Shown: piece by piece, positions 32,420 through 44,574 of the stretch | How the letters are laid out: each line of letters begins with the position of its first letter | Numbering within the stretch: position 1 is the first letter of the stretch | Assembly: GCA_947095585.1 (NCBI GenBank) | Contig: OX352761.1 | Span: 25,139,777 to 25,203,776, forward strand | From: Nephrocerus scutellatus | Taxonomy: Eukaryota; Arthropoda; Insecta; Diptera; Pipunculidae | Length of the DNA stretch: 64,000 nucleotides | Direction of reading: 5' to 3' | Notes under the pieces: generated by a model | The model's input: only the letters and a program-made list of their open reading frames with translations | What the model was told of the DNA's origin: nothing | Databases searched by the model: none | Translations under genes and position numbers: made by a program

Positions 32420-33545
32420 ATGGCGGTCAGCCATCAGAAGAATAGGGGGAATAACACAGAATGCTTTAGAATTGCACGTGACCGTAACTATCTCTGACTG
32501 ATGGAAGTGCGATCAAACCTACATGTGATGACCGCCGGTAATTTTCCTCCAATGCAGGAAAAGCGGAATGATCGGGCTAGTCCCTTCAATGTAAGGTTGG
32601 CGCAAGGCCAATAACCTCGCCCGTAAAAAAATATTATTACGGAACCCAAAATTAGCGTCGGATACACTGATGAACGACGACGACCACGACAACGAAAACG
32701 GCTAACGAATTGAAGAATTTTCTCATAGAACGTACGCTCACTGTATAGAGCTCGAGCTGCACAGCAGCTGGCCGATACCCTGTCTAAATATAAAGCTGAA
32801 ATAACAGCAATCCAGGAGATGCGGTGGACGGGGAATTGTGTCTTACAAAAATCAGAATATTACAGCTGTCATGCAAGACATAAGACAAAGATAGACCACG
32901 TGTTCATAGACCGCTGCCACAACCCGAACCTGAACACGGTACGAACGTACCTAGATGTCAACGTTGACTCGTTGGTATGGTGCTCCGAGCGCGGATTGCA
33001 TCATCACGAAAGACTGCATCCGCGAATCAGATTCGAGTCAACACGGCTGCCCTTCGCAACGAAGAGACCAGAAATAACTACGGTCAAGCGATAGGACACG
33101 CCCTAAATGCAGGAAGAATAAGTCCTGGGGCTGAGATGCCGGGCTTAGAAGAGAATAAGAATACTGTCATTAGTACTGCTGACTCCATCTTAGGCAGTAG
33201 TCGGAGAGATCTAAACGACTGGTTCGATGACGAATGTAAGCTAGCGACTAAACGTAAGAATATTGCGTAAGCGAAGATGAATATAAAAAGCTCAGAAGAT
33301 ATAAAAAACAGTTCATCGGCGAAAGAAAGCAGCCTGGGAGAAGAATCTCGTCCGTGAACTAGAGCAGTACAGAGAGCGAGGACCGCACCAGGCGTGGAAG
33401 TTCTACCGAGGTGTCCGCGGTATGACGCAATATACACCGCGTTGCACATACTGCAAGGACAAAGAGGATAATCTGATCGCCGATCTTAAAGGCATCTTAG
33501 AGCGATGGGAAGAGCACTTTCAAGAGTTGCTAAATGGGCAGAATT
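32420..33545 (+). mobile_element. Family A retrotransposon, 5' part with internal deletion
   Basis: Begins at the family 5' terminus (GGCGGTCAGCCATCA, shared with 16945 and 49207). The leader runs to about 32700; then AIQEMRWTGNCVLQKSEYY (frame 32819-33094) is the start of the APE endonuclease with its catalytic Glu. The sequence then jumps to KIDHVFIDRCHNPNLNTVRTY, so the middle of the domain (VHAPTED to GDMNAKIG) is missing. The linker to RT follows (LNDWFDDECKLATKRKN, 33200-33270; RRYDAIYT-type block 33400-33480) and ends near 33545 before RT. Several frameshifts. Not functional. Confidence 0.85.
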
Positions 33546-33639
33546 TGTCCATTGGGCCAAAAAATAACTCGGAAACATCTATTAAGGAAGGTTTTTAGTT
33601 TGTGTATTGTTGAAGAATCCACCTTCCAACAAGTATAAC

Positions 33640-34360
33640 AAGTATACCCATAAATTAGTACAGATTCATTCAATAGATGTTGTTAGGATTTCCGACTATC
33701 AATGATCTCCTTGATAAGCCTACTGTCATACCTCCTTGCTGCCTCTTCAGCCCCTGGCAGTTAAGTCGATCACAGCATGCCAGTGAGCGCCAACTCTTTT
33801 CTGCTTTGCAATGTTGACTGTTTCTGCTTATACAGCAAGGTAGTCCCTGATGGTGGCCATATTGGGAAATCTTGTGCGGCTGCTATTCACGGATGCATTA
33901 GGAACGCGCTTATGAGTTAACATACGATAGTGATCGCGTCGTCGACCAATGTCGACTCCACGTATATTTTGGACGTCGAGTAGACCATTTTTGAAGCGGC
34001 GGCTGATCGCAATGTAATCGATCTGGTTGGTTGTTCGCTTCATATCAGTTGAAACTCAGTTCATCTTGTGACAGTGGTTTTTTTAAAGAGAGTACCTTAC
34101 GCCCTTAAACAAGCTATTGTCACGTCATTCCTTGGCACTGAAATCACCCACCACCGTTACGACTAATGGGGTTGTTTGTATATTGACGAAACCTTTTTGT
34201 TCATAAAAATTGTCCTTTTAATACTCAGTCGCTTCTTAAATGGGATCATAACACTCTGTAATCTAGCCACCTATATCCCGTTGTTGTGAGGTTTCCAGGA
34301 TATGTGGTTAATTTGAGCTATTGGGTTTACCATCAGACTTAATCCGTACCTATGTTAATT
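33640..34360 (-). mobile_element. Family C-like endonuclease fragment, minus strand
   Basis: The frame 33828-34043 (minus) reads NQIDYIAISRRFKNGLLDVQ and IRGVDIGRRRDHYRML, the C-terminal half of an APE endonuclease with the RDHY form of the catalytic SDH box. Upstream on the same strand, VVTVVGDFSAKE (about 34130-34165) corresponds to the GDFNAKxG block. The same RRF..LLDVR..RGADMG pattern is in the family C copy near 58270-58330. RT sequence is not found adjoining. Frame breaks near 34050. Confidence 0.72.
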
Positions 34361-35599
34361 TCCAGCTAGCTTAGCAGAGTAGAACATGACATTGTTTTTT
34401 GTTGGGAATTCCATCCAACAATCGCCACCCACGCAGCCTCAAGATGTCTATGATTTATTGCGTGAACTCACGCTCGAGTTTGAGGAATCTGCCAGAAGTC
34501 AGTCGAGGAAAATCTTAATAACGCTCCAGAAAACAATCGTAATCCTTTAACGATAGCTAAAGATCGTCAACATATTATCAGGCAGTATATTCGAGTCTTG
34601 AATTCCGCTTCAGAGCAATTACATTTTTTTCGTTTGAGGGCAGCTGGCTCAGAGACAAACCAATACTTAACCTGTTTTTTGGGCTCACTATTCATCCTAT
34701 CCCGTCCGCAATTTCCGAATAAATTCCCAGACGACACCACGAGGTGGTGTGAGTAAGGCGATGTTTCATGTGCAGTGGCTATTTCTTATTATTTAGCGGA
34801 CCAACACTTATTGGGAGGTGCTGCTCCTACGAGGCCTTTGTTAGTCGTTTACCATCCAGTAGTATGGAAATAAAGATGTGCAATAAACATACTACTATTA
34901 GCAAAACAAATTGATTCCAAAACAAAGCACTAATATGTATTGCGGATGCATCGTAGTATGACCACCATCGAAATTTATTTTATCACAATCGCAAGGTATG
35001 ACTGATTCAAGACACCGACTATGTGGTATCTAAGCTCATTAAACAAGCTGGGGTTACTCAAAGACTTAACCGCACCACGCAGCATGAATGACTTGTCGTT
35101 AATATTTGGAAGATGTCTTTAGAGCTATAATCCTAATATATTGAGTGTTATATTTTTATTTTTTTATTTGAAAAGGTTACGCAAAGTACTGTTGAAATTC
35201 GAGAAAATCAAACTTAATAGCCATTGACCCGACCTGCCTTCACACCCATCTACGTTTGAATTTTCTAAAAACTAAAATTTTTTATATTCACGGCAAACAA
35301 AGCCACGAGCGGATACCCTTATTTGCTGATGTTATGATTTATTATTCAGCCTTGAAATTGTATGTTGGGAAAATTGGAAATCTTTTCTATACATAAGCTT
35401 TGTTCTCGATGTTAAAGCGGCAAGTCGATTTAGTTATCTATAGGTACATGTACAATGTTGTCTGTTGCATGAAACGCTTGCACCGTTCATTTGCTGAGGT
35501 TGCTTCTACTTCTTTTCTGTGCTACTAATCTTTATATGGGCTCGTGTTGTAGATCATATTTAAGCTAAGCTGAATATTTAACTTTTTTAAATTCTCTAT
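34361..35599. other. Unassigned; possible eroded coding stretch 34410-34800
   Basis: On the plus strand 34418-34520 reads QQSPPTQPQDVYDLLRELT and EFEESARSQS without a stop, and the next frame continues with RDRQHIIRQYIRVLNS-type residues to about 34670. This amphipathic, charged sequence looks coding in composition (possibly an old gag) but carries no motif I can name, and frames shift. The remainder to 35599 is AT-rich with nothing recognised. Confidence 0.3.
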
Positions 35600-36830
35600 A
35601 TTAACTTCACTTGCCCGTGGGTCGGTCGTCGGTCGTCTGTCGTGGAATCTTGCGATCAATTTTTAACCTACTTCCCAAGGTCCGATTTTATTGCACACAT
35701 CTGTATTTCCGGAGACAACACTTTCTATTAAAATTTGAGGCCCGTCGGGCAACGGGGTCGGGGGGCTCCCATACAAATATTTTACAAAATTTTACTCGAT
35801 TTTCTTCAAATTTAATACACATGTGTATCTCTGATGGACAACACTTTTTGTAAAAATTTTGAAGACCCCGGGCCCCGGGTTCGTGGGCCCCATAAAAATT
35901 TTTTTTAAAAAATTAACCCGATTTTCTTCAAATTTTATATACGCGTGTATCTCCGATAGGCAGAACTTTTTGTAAAAATTTTGGAGACCCCGGACCCTGG
36001 GTTCGTGGGACCCCATAAATTTTTTTTTAAAAAATTAACCTGACTTTCTTCAAATTTTATATAAGCGTGTATCTCCGATAGGCGACACTTTTTGTAAAAA
36101 TTTTGGAGACCCTGGGTTCGTGGGACCCCATAAAATTTTTTTAAAAAAATTAACCCGATTTTCTTCAAATTTTATAAACGCGTGTATCTCCGATAGACAA
36201 CACTTTTTGTAAAATTTTTGTAGACCCCTGGCCCCGGGGTCGTGGGGCCCCAAATTTTTTTTAAAAAATGAACCCGATTTTCTTCAAATTTTATAAACGC
36301 GTGTATCTCCGATAGACAACACTTTTTGTAAAATTTTTGTAGACCCCGGGCCCCGGGGTCGTGGGGCCCCAAATTTTTTTAAAAAAAATTAACCCGATTT
36401 TCTTCAAATTTTATATTCGTATGTATATCCGATGGAAAACACTTTTTGTAAAATTTTGGAGACCCGGGCCCCAGGGTCATTGGGCCCCAAATTTTTTTTT
36501 TAAAAAAATTAATCTGATTTTTTTTAAATTTTATATATGTGTGTATCTCCGATGGACAACACTTTTTGCAAAAATTTTGGTGGCCGGGGTCTTGGGGCGC
36601 TATATAAATTTTTCAAAAAAATTAACCCGATTTTCTTCAAATTTTAAACACATGTGCATCACTGATGGACAAAACTTTTTGCAAATTTGTTGGAGTGATA
36701 GGGCCCTGAGACCCGTGTGGTGTCCATGTAAATATTTTAAAAATTAGCCCGATTTTCTTCAAATTTTAACACATACCCATCTCTATTAGAGAATTTACAT
36801 GAAAAATTTTAATTTTTATGGGTTGTATTT
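35600..36830. repeat. Interspersed repeat made of ~120-bp tandem units, copy 2
   Basis: Same leader (GGTCGGTCGTCGGTCGTC, TCTTGCGATCAATTTTTAAC), same unit blocks and same trailer as the copy at 19624-20925. About nine units lie at 35823, 35946, 36067, 36183, 36302, 36423, 36541 and 36655, spacing 114-123 bp. Here the GC block is mostly CCCCGGGCCCCGGGGTCGTG. Two copies with matching edges in direct orientation, 16 kb apart, argue for a mobile or segmentally duplicated unit rather than a local satellite expansion. Confidence 0.85.
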
Positions 36831-37345
36831 ATTTTATACATAAACTTAATGCCAAGGTGGAACTCCCTGAATGACTTGCGCCACCGCAATAAGGTGGGCT
36901 ATTCCCTTTTTTAAAATTAAAATAAATATCGAAGGAATGTAATTTACAATGTATCACATTCCTCACGTTTTTAGCCGGCTTCAATTTATTTTCTCGCTAA
37001 TTTCATTGAACCAGCAATAGGGAAAAAAGGAACACGAAACTAAAATGACGCGAGTCCAAAAGCTTTAATCAATGGATAATAGTCAGGGAAAACTAAAAAA
37101 AACCCGACCAAGAAAATATTAATAATAATAATATCCGGCGCGACAGACAATTGAGGTCCAAGGCCTAACTTGTCCATTTGCAACTGCAACCATTTGTGTT
37201 GAGCACGTATTTTTTTGCACACAAATGGAGGGGACGTACAATTTAATGCCGGATCCGAACGCGAATTGAGAAGCTTTCCGTGACAAGTTATTACTCACGG
37301 ACGTTTATCATACTTTCGCGAGAGGTGGGACACCGTGAAAAATAC
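36831..37345. other. No recognisable gene
   Basis: About 500 bp, with a 60-codon minus frame (37040-37222) of no evident meaning. Ends against a tRNA-like fragment. Nothing further supported. Confidence 0.45.
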
Positions 37346-37346
37346 T

Positions 37347-37413
37347 TTTTAGTGCTACTGTGATTCGAACCATGAACCTCCTGCTCAGAAGCCATGCTAT
37401 TATCCACTAAAAA
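37347..37413 (-). repeat. tRNA-like element with A and B boxes
   Basis: Minus strand: TTTTTAGTG at one end pairs perfectly with CACTAAAAA at the other (37405-37413 and 37347-37355), as an acceptor stem would. Between them are an A-box-like TAGTGGATAATAG and a B box GGTTCGAATCA (complement of 37361-37371). The T stem does not pair and the total is about 67 nt, so it is not a functional tRNA. It resembles the tRNA-derived head of a SINE; no repeated body was found. Confidence 0.4.
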
Positions 37414-37454
37414 TATTAAAATTACTAAAAATACTAAAAGTAAGTGCACCTTCG

Positions 37455-37745
37455 AAAATTCTTGAATCCTCTATTGAACAATTCGGATCTTCAGGAACTC
37501 GTTGACGTCTATTTTGAAGGCCTGTGGATTAAAAATTTCGGGAAACACGAAGTCGATCAATTGATTCCACATCGATGTCACTTGATAAAAGGAAGATTTG
37601 AAATGTTGGGTTCTAAATGAAAAAGGTTTTAAGGCAAATCTATGTTAATTAGAACTGAAACGAGTGTTTACGTTGCCAACAAAAGGACCTGGAACTAGAG
37701 AAGGGATTTCTGAAGAGCATCTGCCGTAGTAAAATTTGTAGAAAA
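37455..37745 (-). mobile_element. CR1-like ORF2 C-terminus, fragment 2, minus strand
   Basis: Minus strand reads KFYYGRCSSEIPSLVPGPF, one in-frame stop (TAA) after TRFSSN, then HRFALKPFSFRTQHFKSSF and YQVTSMWNQLIDFVFP, ending in a stop near 37475. YGRCSSE and the box ending in MWN(Q/S)L are diagnostic for the C-terminus of CR1-type ORF2. It is the more complete of two related fragments (the other at 8867-9125). Its 5' edge coincides with that of the other fragment. Confidence 0.75.
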
Positions 37746-38164
37746 CGCCTTAAGGCTACTACATTTCGTCTATGGTCCAAAGAATCAAGAGATGGAGTAA
37801 TATACATTCGTTTATCATACGGACAATTTTAATCTGAATTCTATCAAGACAATGCAAATGCGATTTTGGAGCCCCCACCCCCAACCTTAGCATTGGCTCA
37901 CTCCTTTTGAAATCTCATAAATATGTCCCTTCCAAGAAAGTTCACTTGAAACTTTCAAACCTACGTGACAATTCGATAAACCAGTGTGTGCGGTTCTCTG
38001 CTCTGTAGCGGTGCGCGCGGTGTGTGATTGCTTTGACATTTGCTCAACTCATTCTGTTGAAAAGGCATAACACTATCAACGGTTCGTTCGGGTGCTGTCA
38101 TTGTTCTTTCGCATCACAGTTTGTTCGAATTAAGGGTCGACGTGTGCATTATTCGTATGCTTAG

Positions 38165-39812
38165 ATAGATTCTCTCGGACACGTGCGTCCATTTAGCAGA
38201 CCACAAACCTGCTATTCTGGCACTAATAGAAACCCAGGTTAATGCTGATCCCGACGTTTCGGATTTTAGTTGGTAACCAGGCAAACTTGGTGGCAGTATT
38301 TTTTCCCCACCGCGGTCTCTCCATTTATGTACGTACTAGCTTATCAAACCCAAGCACCGATCAACCATTGTTCTAAGGCGGAATTTAATTTCATTTGGCT
38401 CAGAGTCAAAGTGCGTAACCATAACATTAACTACCGCTTTATATACAGAAGCCCTAATTTAGACAGTGTCCCAACCTCTAGTGAGTTAGATGAACTGTCT
38501 GACTCTGTTACTAGAATTTTATCACTTGATCCACATTCTGAATTCGCCATTCAAGCTCAACAACCCCATAGGAAAGGGACGTTGAGTTATTTGCCGAACT
38601 AAACCATCTCACTCAGCTTGTGAATGAGCCCACTCGAATTCCAGACATTGTAAGTCATAACGCTAATATACTTGAAATGTTTCTTACCGCCATACTCCAT
38701 CCATTCTAACTTATACACCGTTAGAGTATTATCACCTGTAGGCTCTTTAGACCATTGTGTAGTATCAGCCAATTTCTGTTGTCAAACCACGCAGTCAAAG
38801 AGAAAACTCCCAAAAAGAAAATTATGGCTGCACGAGAAAGCGGACTGGGATGGCCTCTACAATTTCTTTATGAATATTACTTGGCCACTTAATGCCATTT
38901 CTGATACGATCGCAAATATAATCCAGGAGGACATGAGACATTTCCTTTCCATGACCGAAGGAAAATGCTTAGTATGATTTAAGCTGCAAAATTGCTTCTA
39001 GGAACCGGTTTCGGTTATATAAAGAAAACCCCAGTGTGGAAAACCGAACCCAATTCTCTATGGGACGGATCCACTGACGTACTCATAAAGTGGCTAGAGT
39101 ATTAATTGATTAAATGATTAAATAAATGGTGTTCCTCAACGTGGGTATTGCCTCAGGCCTGGGCATTGCCGCAGGCTTTCCCATTTCTCTTATTCTTCTG
39201 GAATCTTCCCAAGAAATTAGAAACCAGCCTTTATCCAGCCTGTTCTTAAAAAAGGCAAACCGTCATCTCTCCCCCCGTACCGACTAACATCACTTCTTTC
39301 TAAGGTCATGGAAACGCTGATCAATCGTAACCATATGCAATACCTTGAATCACGTGAAAGTAAAGTTCTTCCATTCAATATTTCCAAGGCAGGAACTGAG
39401 GGTCAAGCTCTTTTGTCGAAAATGAATACCTATAGAATTAATAAGAACCTGCTTGTTTTGACTAGTAATTACCTTTTCGACTATTCAATTCAGGTCATTT
39501 TGGACTGTTTCAAATCCACTGTTGACCACATAAACGTCGGTGTTCCCCAAGGCTCTGTTTTATCCCCGACACTCTTTCTCATTTTCATTAATGATCTCCT
39601 TCTAATTCAATTCATTCTTTCGCTGACGACAGCACTCTTAGCTTTTCATATGAGTTCGCGCTTTCTGCACGCCCCTCTTCATCCCAAGTGGAACTTGAAC
39701 AACAACGTATGTTACGCACGTTAAATTCTGAACTTGACAGCATAACAAGGTGGGGACTACACCATAGAGTAGAACTTAACGCTTCCAAAACCCAATGTTG
39801 TCATCTGTAGCC
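38165..39812 (+). mobile_element. Family B (CR1-like) retrotransposon, copy 2, broken
   Basis: Endonuclease: LADHKPAILALIETQVNAD (38195-38250), then NYRFIYRSPNLDSVPTSSEL in the frame 38270-38602, with the IYRSPN block, and GSLDHCVVSANF (about 38745-38785; here SDH has become LDH). RT: the frame 39308-39724 starts METLINRN and includes NVGVPQGSVLSPTLFLIFI (about 39535-39590), RT motif B. DISKAFDRVWH is degraded (FNISKAGTEG) and the catalytic ADD is replaced by LTTA. It ends at RVELNASKTQCC (39770-39810), at the junction with an inverted CR1-like piece. Not functional. Confidence 0.8.
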
Positions 39813-39814
39813 GC

Positions 39815-40240
39815 TAGCCGATGGCGTTGCATCATCAGGAAATAAATGGATATTACAGGTTGTAGATGACAACAGGTTAGTAATATATATTAAGAAAAGC
39901 GTAGGCGACAAGGATGACACTTGTGGCACGCCAGCATTGATCCCATACGAAGATGAAGAAAAACCAATCAATACAACTTTTATTTTACGGTTTTATAAAT
40001 AATCCTCAATCTACGCAACGAGAGAGGGTTGAATCTTATTTATAAGGCAATCATGCCATAGTCGATCAAAAGTCTTTGATATATCCAGCGATACGACGCT
40101 TAATTCACTTAGATTTTCAATGCATCGCTTCCAACAAAGCTCATGCTTAGAATGCTTATTATTGCTACATGCTCCACCTTCTATGTTCCGTTTAATTTTG
40201 CTTGAAACTGAAACTGCTTTGCAACACATTTAGTAACTAT
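39815..40240 (-). mobile_element. CR1-like RT core fragment, minus strand
   Basis: Minus strand reads VVSLDISKTFDRLWHDCLI (about 40045-40105), RT motif A with the catalytic Asp, and after a ~70-bp gap GINAGVPQVSSLSPTLFLIY (about 39890-39950), motif B with Gly lost (PQVS for PQGS), followed by HLFPDDAT near 39830, motif C with ADD changed to PDD. The three motifs are collinear, in two frames (40011-40229 and the next). It abuts the plus-strand family B copy tail to tail at 39813. Confidence 0.75.
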
Positions 40241-42759
40241 TACCACGCTCTATGCATTTTACTTCTGCTTATAGTTTCAAGTTAAACGAAACTTTGGGAA
40301 AATGGGCTTCATACAGCTTCGTTGAAATGGCCACAAAAACAAAATAGCCAAAAATACTGCGATTGCTTAGGCTCCTATACTGCAACAACAAATATTGCAC
40401 CATACTCTGCTTCCAATTTACAGGAGGCTTATTCGCCCTTAACTCGAATATAATTATTCTCATTTCTGATCAAGTGCACTCAGAACCCTCCCCCCGACAT
40501 GCAGATTCGCTGAAACATCACAGGAATGTTTCCTACTTGTCACTTATTTTACCGCTATCATCACCAGCGATGCTGAAGTGGAATAGCCAGTGGCATTACG
40601 CCTGTCCTTGACTCAACCGCAATACTCGTTGCAATTCGTATGCTCACCAGTAAGCTCAAGCAGGAGGTAATTCTCCATAAGCATTTCAAATAGGTCATCA
40701 TAGGCATCACTTCTCTTACTCTCCCTAATACAACAGTCATCACGCGTTGTTCCTAGGATTATAAGGGTGAAAATAACTTTTGAGTGTGGTAATTATAAAA
40801 AACTATTTAGACCAGTGTTCCGGGCATAATATCCTGAAATTTCAGAGTACCTACGAGTAAATCGCAAAATTAATGTCCATTTGACAAAAATCACATCGCC
40901 GGCGTAGTAACCGAGTCCATGCTCCATATGTTTGCGTCCTTATGCTGGGCGTCCACTTCTATTTATCATCCTCCGATCTGGGGAGTTCTCTCTCATAACT
41001 CGAACAGCGAAACGTGTGGCAAAATAATTCAGCAACAAAGTCAGATCGTGAATTTTATTTTTAAAAGTATTCGCTTTTCCTCCAGGCGCCATTGACGATA
41101 ATTTTTCATGACTTATTTTTAGTAACCGCAACACTTCCGCAGCATTAGCGGATTTCCCCTTCTCATACGGAACAATTCAAATCTGGCTGGACGTGAAATG
41201 AATTCAAAGAAAGCTGGCAGCTTCTCAGTGGGCAATGAAATGTTTTACTTCTCGGTGAACTTAGGAAATACAAAAGGTCCTTTAAAGAAATGTTTATGTA
41301 AAACGGAGGAGCATTCAATGAAAAAAAAAAGCGAATGCAAAGCAGCCAAAGCAATACACGATGAATAATTCATGAATTATCCGCAAAGAGATTGAAAATG
41401 GGTGATGCTAATACCCACCATGTGAGCCTGTGTTCATTGAAATTATTCATTAGACACTTTTTAATATTAAATTACACATTAAACAAAGATGTCTCGTGTT
41501 TACGAGTGCTTCTTCGTCCTGTCAGCACTGGAAGATATTAATGCAATGTGACTCCATATTTGATTTCTCTATCACGCTCACGCAGGATATCTGCGGGAGA
41601 AAGCAACACCAAGCACAGTAAGCAGTGAACGACCTTCACATGGTTACAGTTGCTTCCTATTCGCCTTGTACTTAGTTATTGTGTGAGTGTCACTATCACA
41701 CGTCGGATGTTGTACTGTTTCTGGAGCAGGATACACAGTGAATGCTATGTGTATATATCTGTAATATAACAACTGACACTGGAACCCTTTTTGCTTTTCA
41801 TATCCTCTTGCTTGTGTTTACTCAGTAGCCACTCTTCTCACGCTGGATGAGTGCTATCGCTGTGTTATGTAGTCGTCCGCCAGAAATGGAAATTCTACAC
41901 AATAGGATATCCTTGAACTCCTTGTTCGTGAAAACGCTCACAGTAAATCGTGTAGCTCTCCCATTCTTCAGCAAAGAACTTTAATAAAACAAAAATTAAT
42001 TTCATCCTTGACTTATGGATCGGCGTTAACTCTGATCAGCAATAGTATACATCAGGGATATGTGGATTTGAATATTGCTGATACGATAAAGTCCTCGTGG
42101 TTGGTACGACATTCCATCTATCCGTGCCGGTCTCACGCATCCATCCACTTACCAACCGACCAACCAATATTAATATCACCATCCATCACTCAAGGATTAC
42201 TATCTAGCGCTCGCTCATGCTCCATTCTTTAAATGGTATTTCGCGCTTGGGCAATGCGCTGTGTAGCGGCGGTGTGAGATCGACAGGGCGTGAAGCATGT
42301 TGTAGCGAATCAATGTTTTTATTAAATTATTCCTTCGTTGCATAAAATGTGTTCCTGTCGGCGCTATTGTCTCACTGCACTGTGGGATCAACACGCCAAG
42401 GATCGACAGAAATATACAAAAAGGGTGTCCAAAAGCTCATACATTGTGATCTGACGATTTATATTATCAAGTGTTTTCTAGAGCGCGTTTACTTTTCTTT
42501 CAAAACAATCTCAAAAGACTTATTTGGTAAAAAAAACTCTCAAAGAGATATAAGACATACAAAAGGAAGATATTATCTTAAAATTGAGTAGATGGAAAGT
42601 TAGGGTTTAGCTTATAACATACAGAAGGACTATACAACACAAAGCCACTCGTGAACTAATAGTGACGATATGAACTGTGGAAATATTCTCAAAATTATAG
42701 AAAATGATAATCCATTGCAATGGATAACTATTAAGCCTAATCCACATGCAATGCAGGAT
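40241..42759. other. No recognisable gene
   Basis: About 2.5 kb with short overlapping frames only (none above 82 codons). I found no RT, transposase, tRNA-like or terminal-repeat signal. The sequence is AT-rich with no clear tandem repeats. This and 54-56 kb are the best candidates for original, non-transposon DNA. Confidence 0.45.
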
Positions 42760-44513
42760 TTAATAAGCGGATAGACTGACGTACTGTGTCCTTTTCAACC
42801 TGAAGTTGCAAAAGGGTATTTTAGACTCTGTTCCTACGATGACTTCTCTGTCACCTACGAAAAACTATCTTCCTCGAAGTCGTGAGCAGTTGCCTACGCT
42901 GATGATGTAGCCATAGCTGTGTCAGGTAAGTTCCTAATAACGACCACAGAGGTTATGCAAAATGCTCTCTTCGTCACAAAATGGGCCAAGAGCTGCGGAC
43001 TAGGAGTAAACCCGTCCAAAACTGAGCTGGTCCTCTTTACAAACAAACACAAAATTCCAGTAGTTACTCCACCCACTCTAAACGGTACTAGGCTAGTTTT
43101 AACAAATAAGGCAAAATTACTGGGGATTCTGGATAAAAAACTAAGTTGGAAACCGAATATTTTATCGGTAATAGTTGGGGATTAAAGCTAGAGCTGGTAG
43201 ACTGGCTATATACTGCCGTGATACGGGGTAAGTGTCTAGTGGTCGGCTCTAGGAAAATCCATACACGTAAAAATCTTGCAGAAGGTACCAAGGGCAGCCT
43301 GTCATAAGCCATAAGTTGGCTATTACAGACCACACCTACGCATGCCCTGCAGGTAATGTTGCACCTGACTCCTATACGGCAGGCAGAGAGCAGCCAATAC
43401 GTCCGAGCGGCTGTCAGCAACACGTCAGTGGATTTGTATTCAAACGGGACACTCGACGATCAATAACTCGCTGAAGGCAGAACTGGCGAACATAGACTGC
43501 ACATTGCCGGTGTTATTCTTCAACAAGGGTTTTAGGGCCATTTATCCCTCCAGAGAGCAATGGATGAATGGCTCGCCACAAGAAACTCTTTCAGTGAAAA
43601 TCTTCACGGACGGCTCCAAGCTTGAGGGGAAAGTTGGCGCTGGAGCCTACTGTGACAACCCTAACATAAATATTTCCATTCGACTTCTGGATGTTTGAAG
43701 CGTGTATCAGGCTGAGGTGACAGCGATTGAGGAGGCAGTGACCTGGCTGAAATATAATATAATATCAGTAACCGATATTGTAATTTATGTAGACAGTCAG
43801 GCGGCAATCAAACCGTTCGATTCATTCTCGATGACGTCGAGGGTAGCGATAGGCTGCCATACATCTCTTAAGGAAATGGGCGAGTACTTCACATCCGCCT
43901 AGTCTGGGTCCCCGGTCACTCTGATATCGTTGGCAACTGCAAGGCAGACGAACTGGTTAGAAATGTCACAAATCTTTAACTGCTACCGGAAAGAGCAGGC
44001 AGCGATTAAGCGCCTACTTCGGAAAGAGGCATTAACTAACACGAGGTGGGCGCACACCCTCACATGTACTATAGCGAAACAGGTTTGGTCTAAGCTGGAC
44101 ATGGAGCGCTCTAGAGCACTGACATCCCTGCAAAGTAGGGATATGAAAATAACTATAGGTAATTATTATGGCACTGTCTCATTTGTGTACATGCTAGGAC
44201 GATTGGCTGTGAATTTAATGACTTCTCTTGAAGCTGCTATGACGCCGAATAGGAAGAAACAGTATCCCATTCCCTGTGTTTATGTCGGGCTCTTGCAACC
44301 AGAAGACTGAAACACTTGGGATACCACACAATGAACAATTTATCGGATGTCGAGGACTGCAAGGTGGGACACATCCTAAAATTCATAAAGAGCACTAAAT
44401 GGGCTTTGTAGTACAAGGGGAAAGGCACTAGATCCTGTGGTACGACAACGGACCGAAAACGGTCTAAGGGTGCAGTAGCCACCACCTAACCGAACCTAAC
44501 CTAACCTAAAGTC
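42760..44513 (+). mobile_element. Family D non-LTR retrotransposon, 3' half, with CCTAA tail
   Basis: Starts inside RT (AVAYADDVAIAVSGKF, about 42888-42935) and continues through RNase H and a C-terminal finger to the 3' end, AACCTAACCTAACCTAAA at 44493-44510. The tail follows an untranslated stretch with a small inverted pair GGACCG...CGGTCT (44449-44465). The 5' part, with endonuclease and most of RT, is absent, as expected from incomplete reverse transcription. Confidence 0.82.
42888..44400 (+). pseudogene. RT-RNase H ORF2 fragment, family D
   Basis: Motif C YADD (about 42897-42908), thumb in the frame 42919-43185 (WAKSCGLGVNPSKTELVLFT, PTLNGTRLVL, DKKLSWKPN). A damaged connection region covers 43186-43490. 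RNase H: KIFTDGSKLEGKVGAGAY (43600-43650, first Asp), VYQAEVTAIEEAV (43703-43740, Glu), IYVDSQAAIKP (43788-43820, Asp) and a shifted WVPGHSDIVGNCKADEL (43905-43955). A Cys/His block CYDAE..ETVSH.LCLC (about 44237-44295) ends the protein. At least five frame breaks and stops. The RNase H would remove template RNA. Confidence 0.82.
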
Positions 44514-44574
44514 TAAAAAGTTACTTGGTCATCCGCAAATGGTATTATTATCAAGGTGTTTTATTCCAGGTCAA

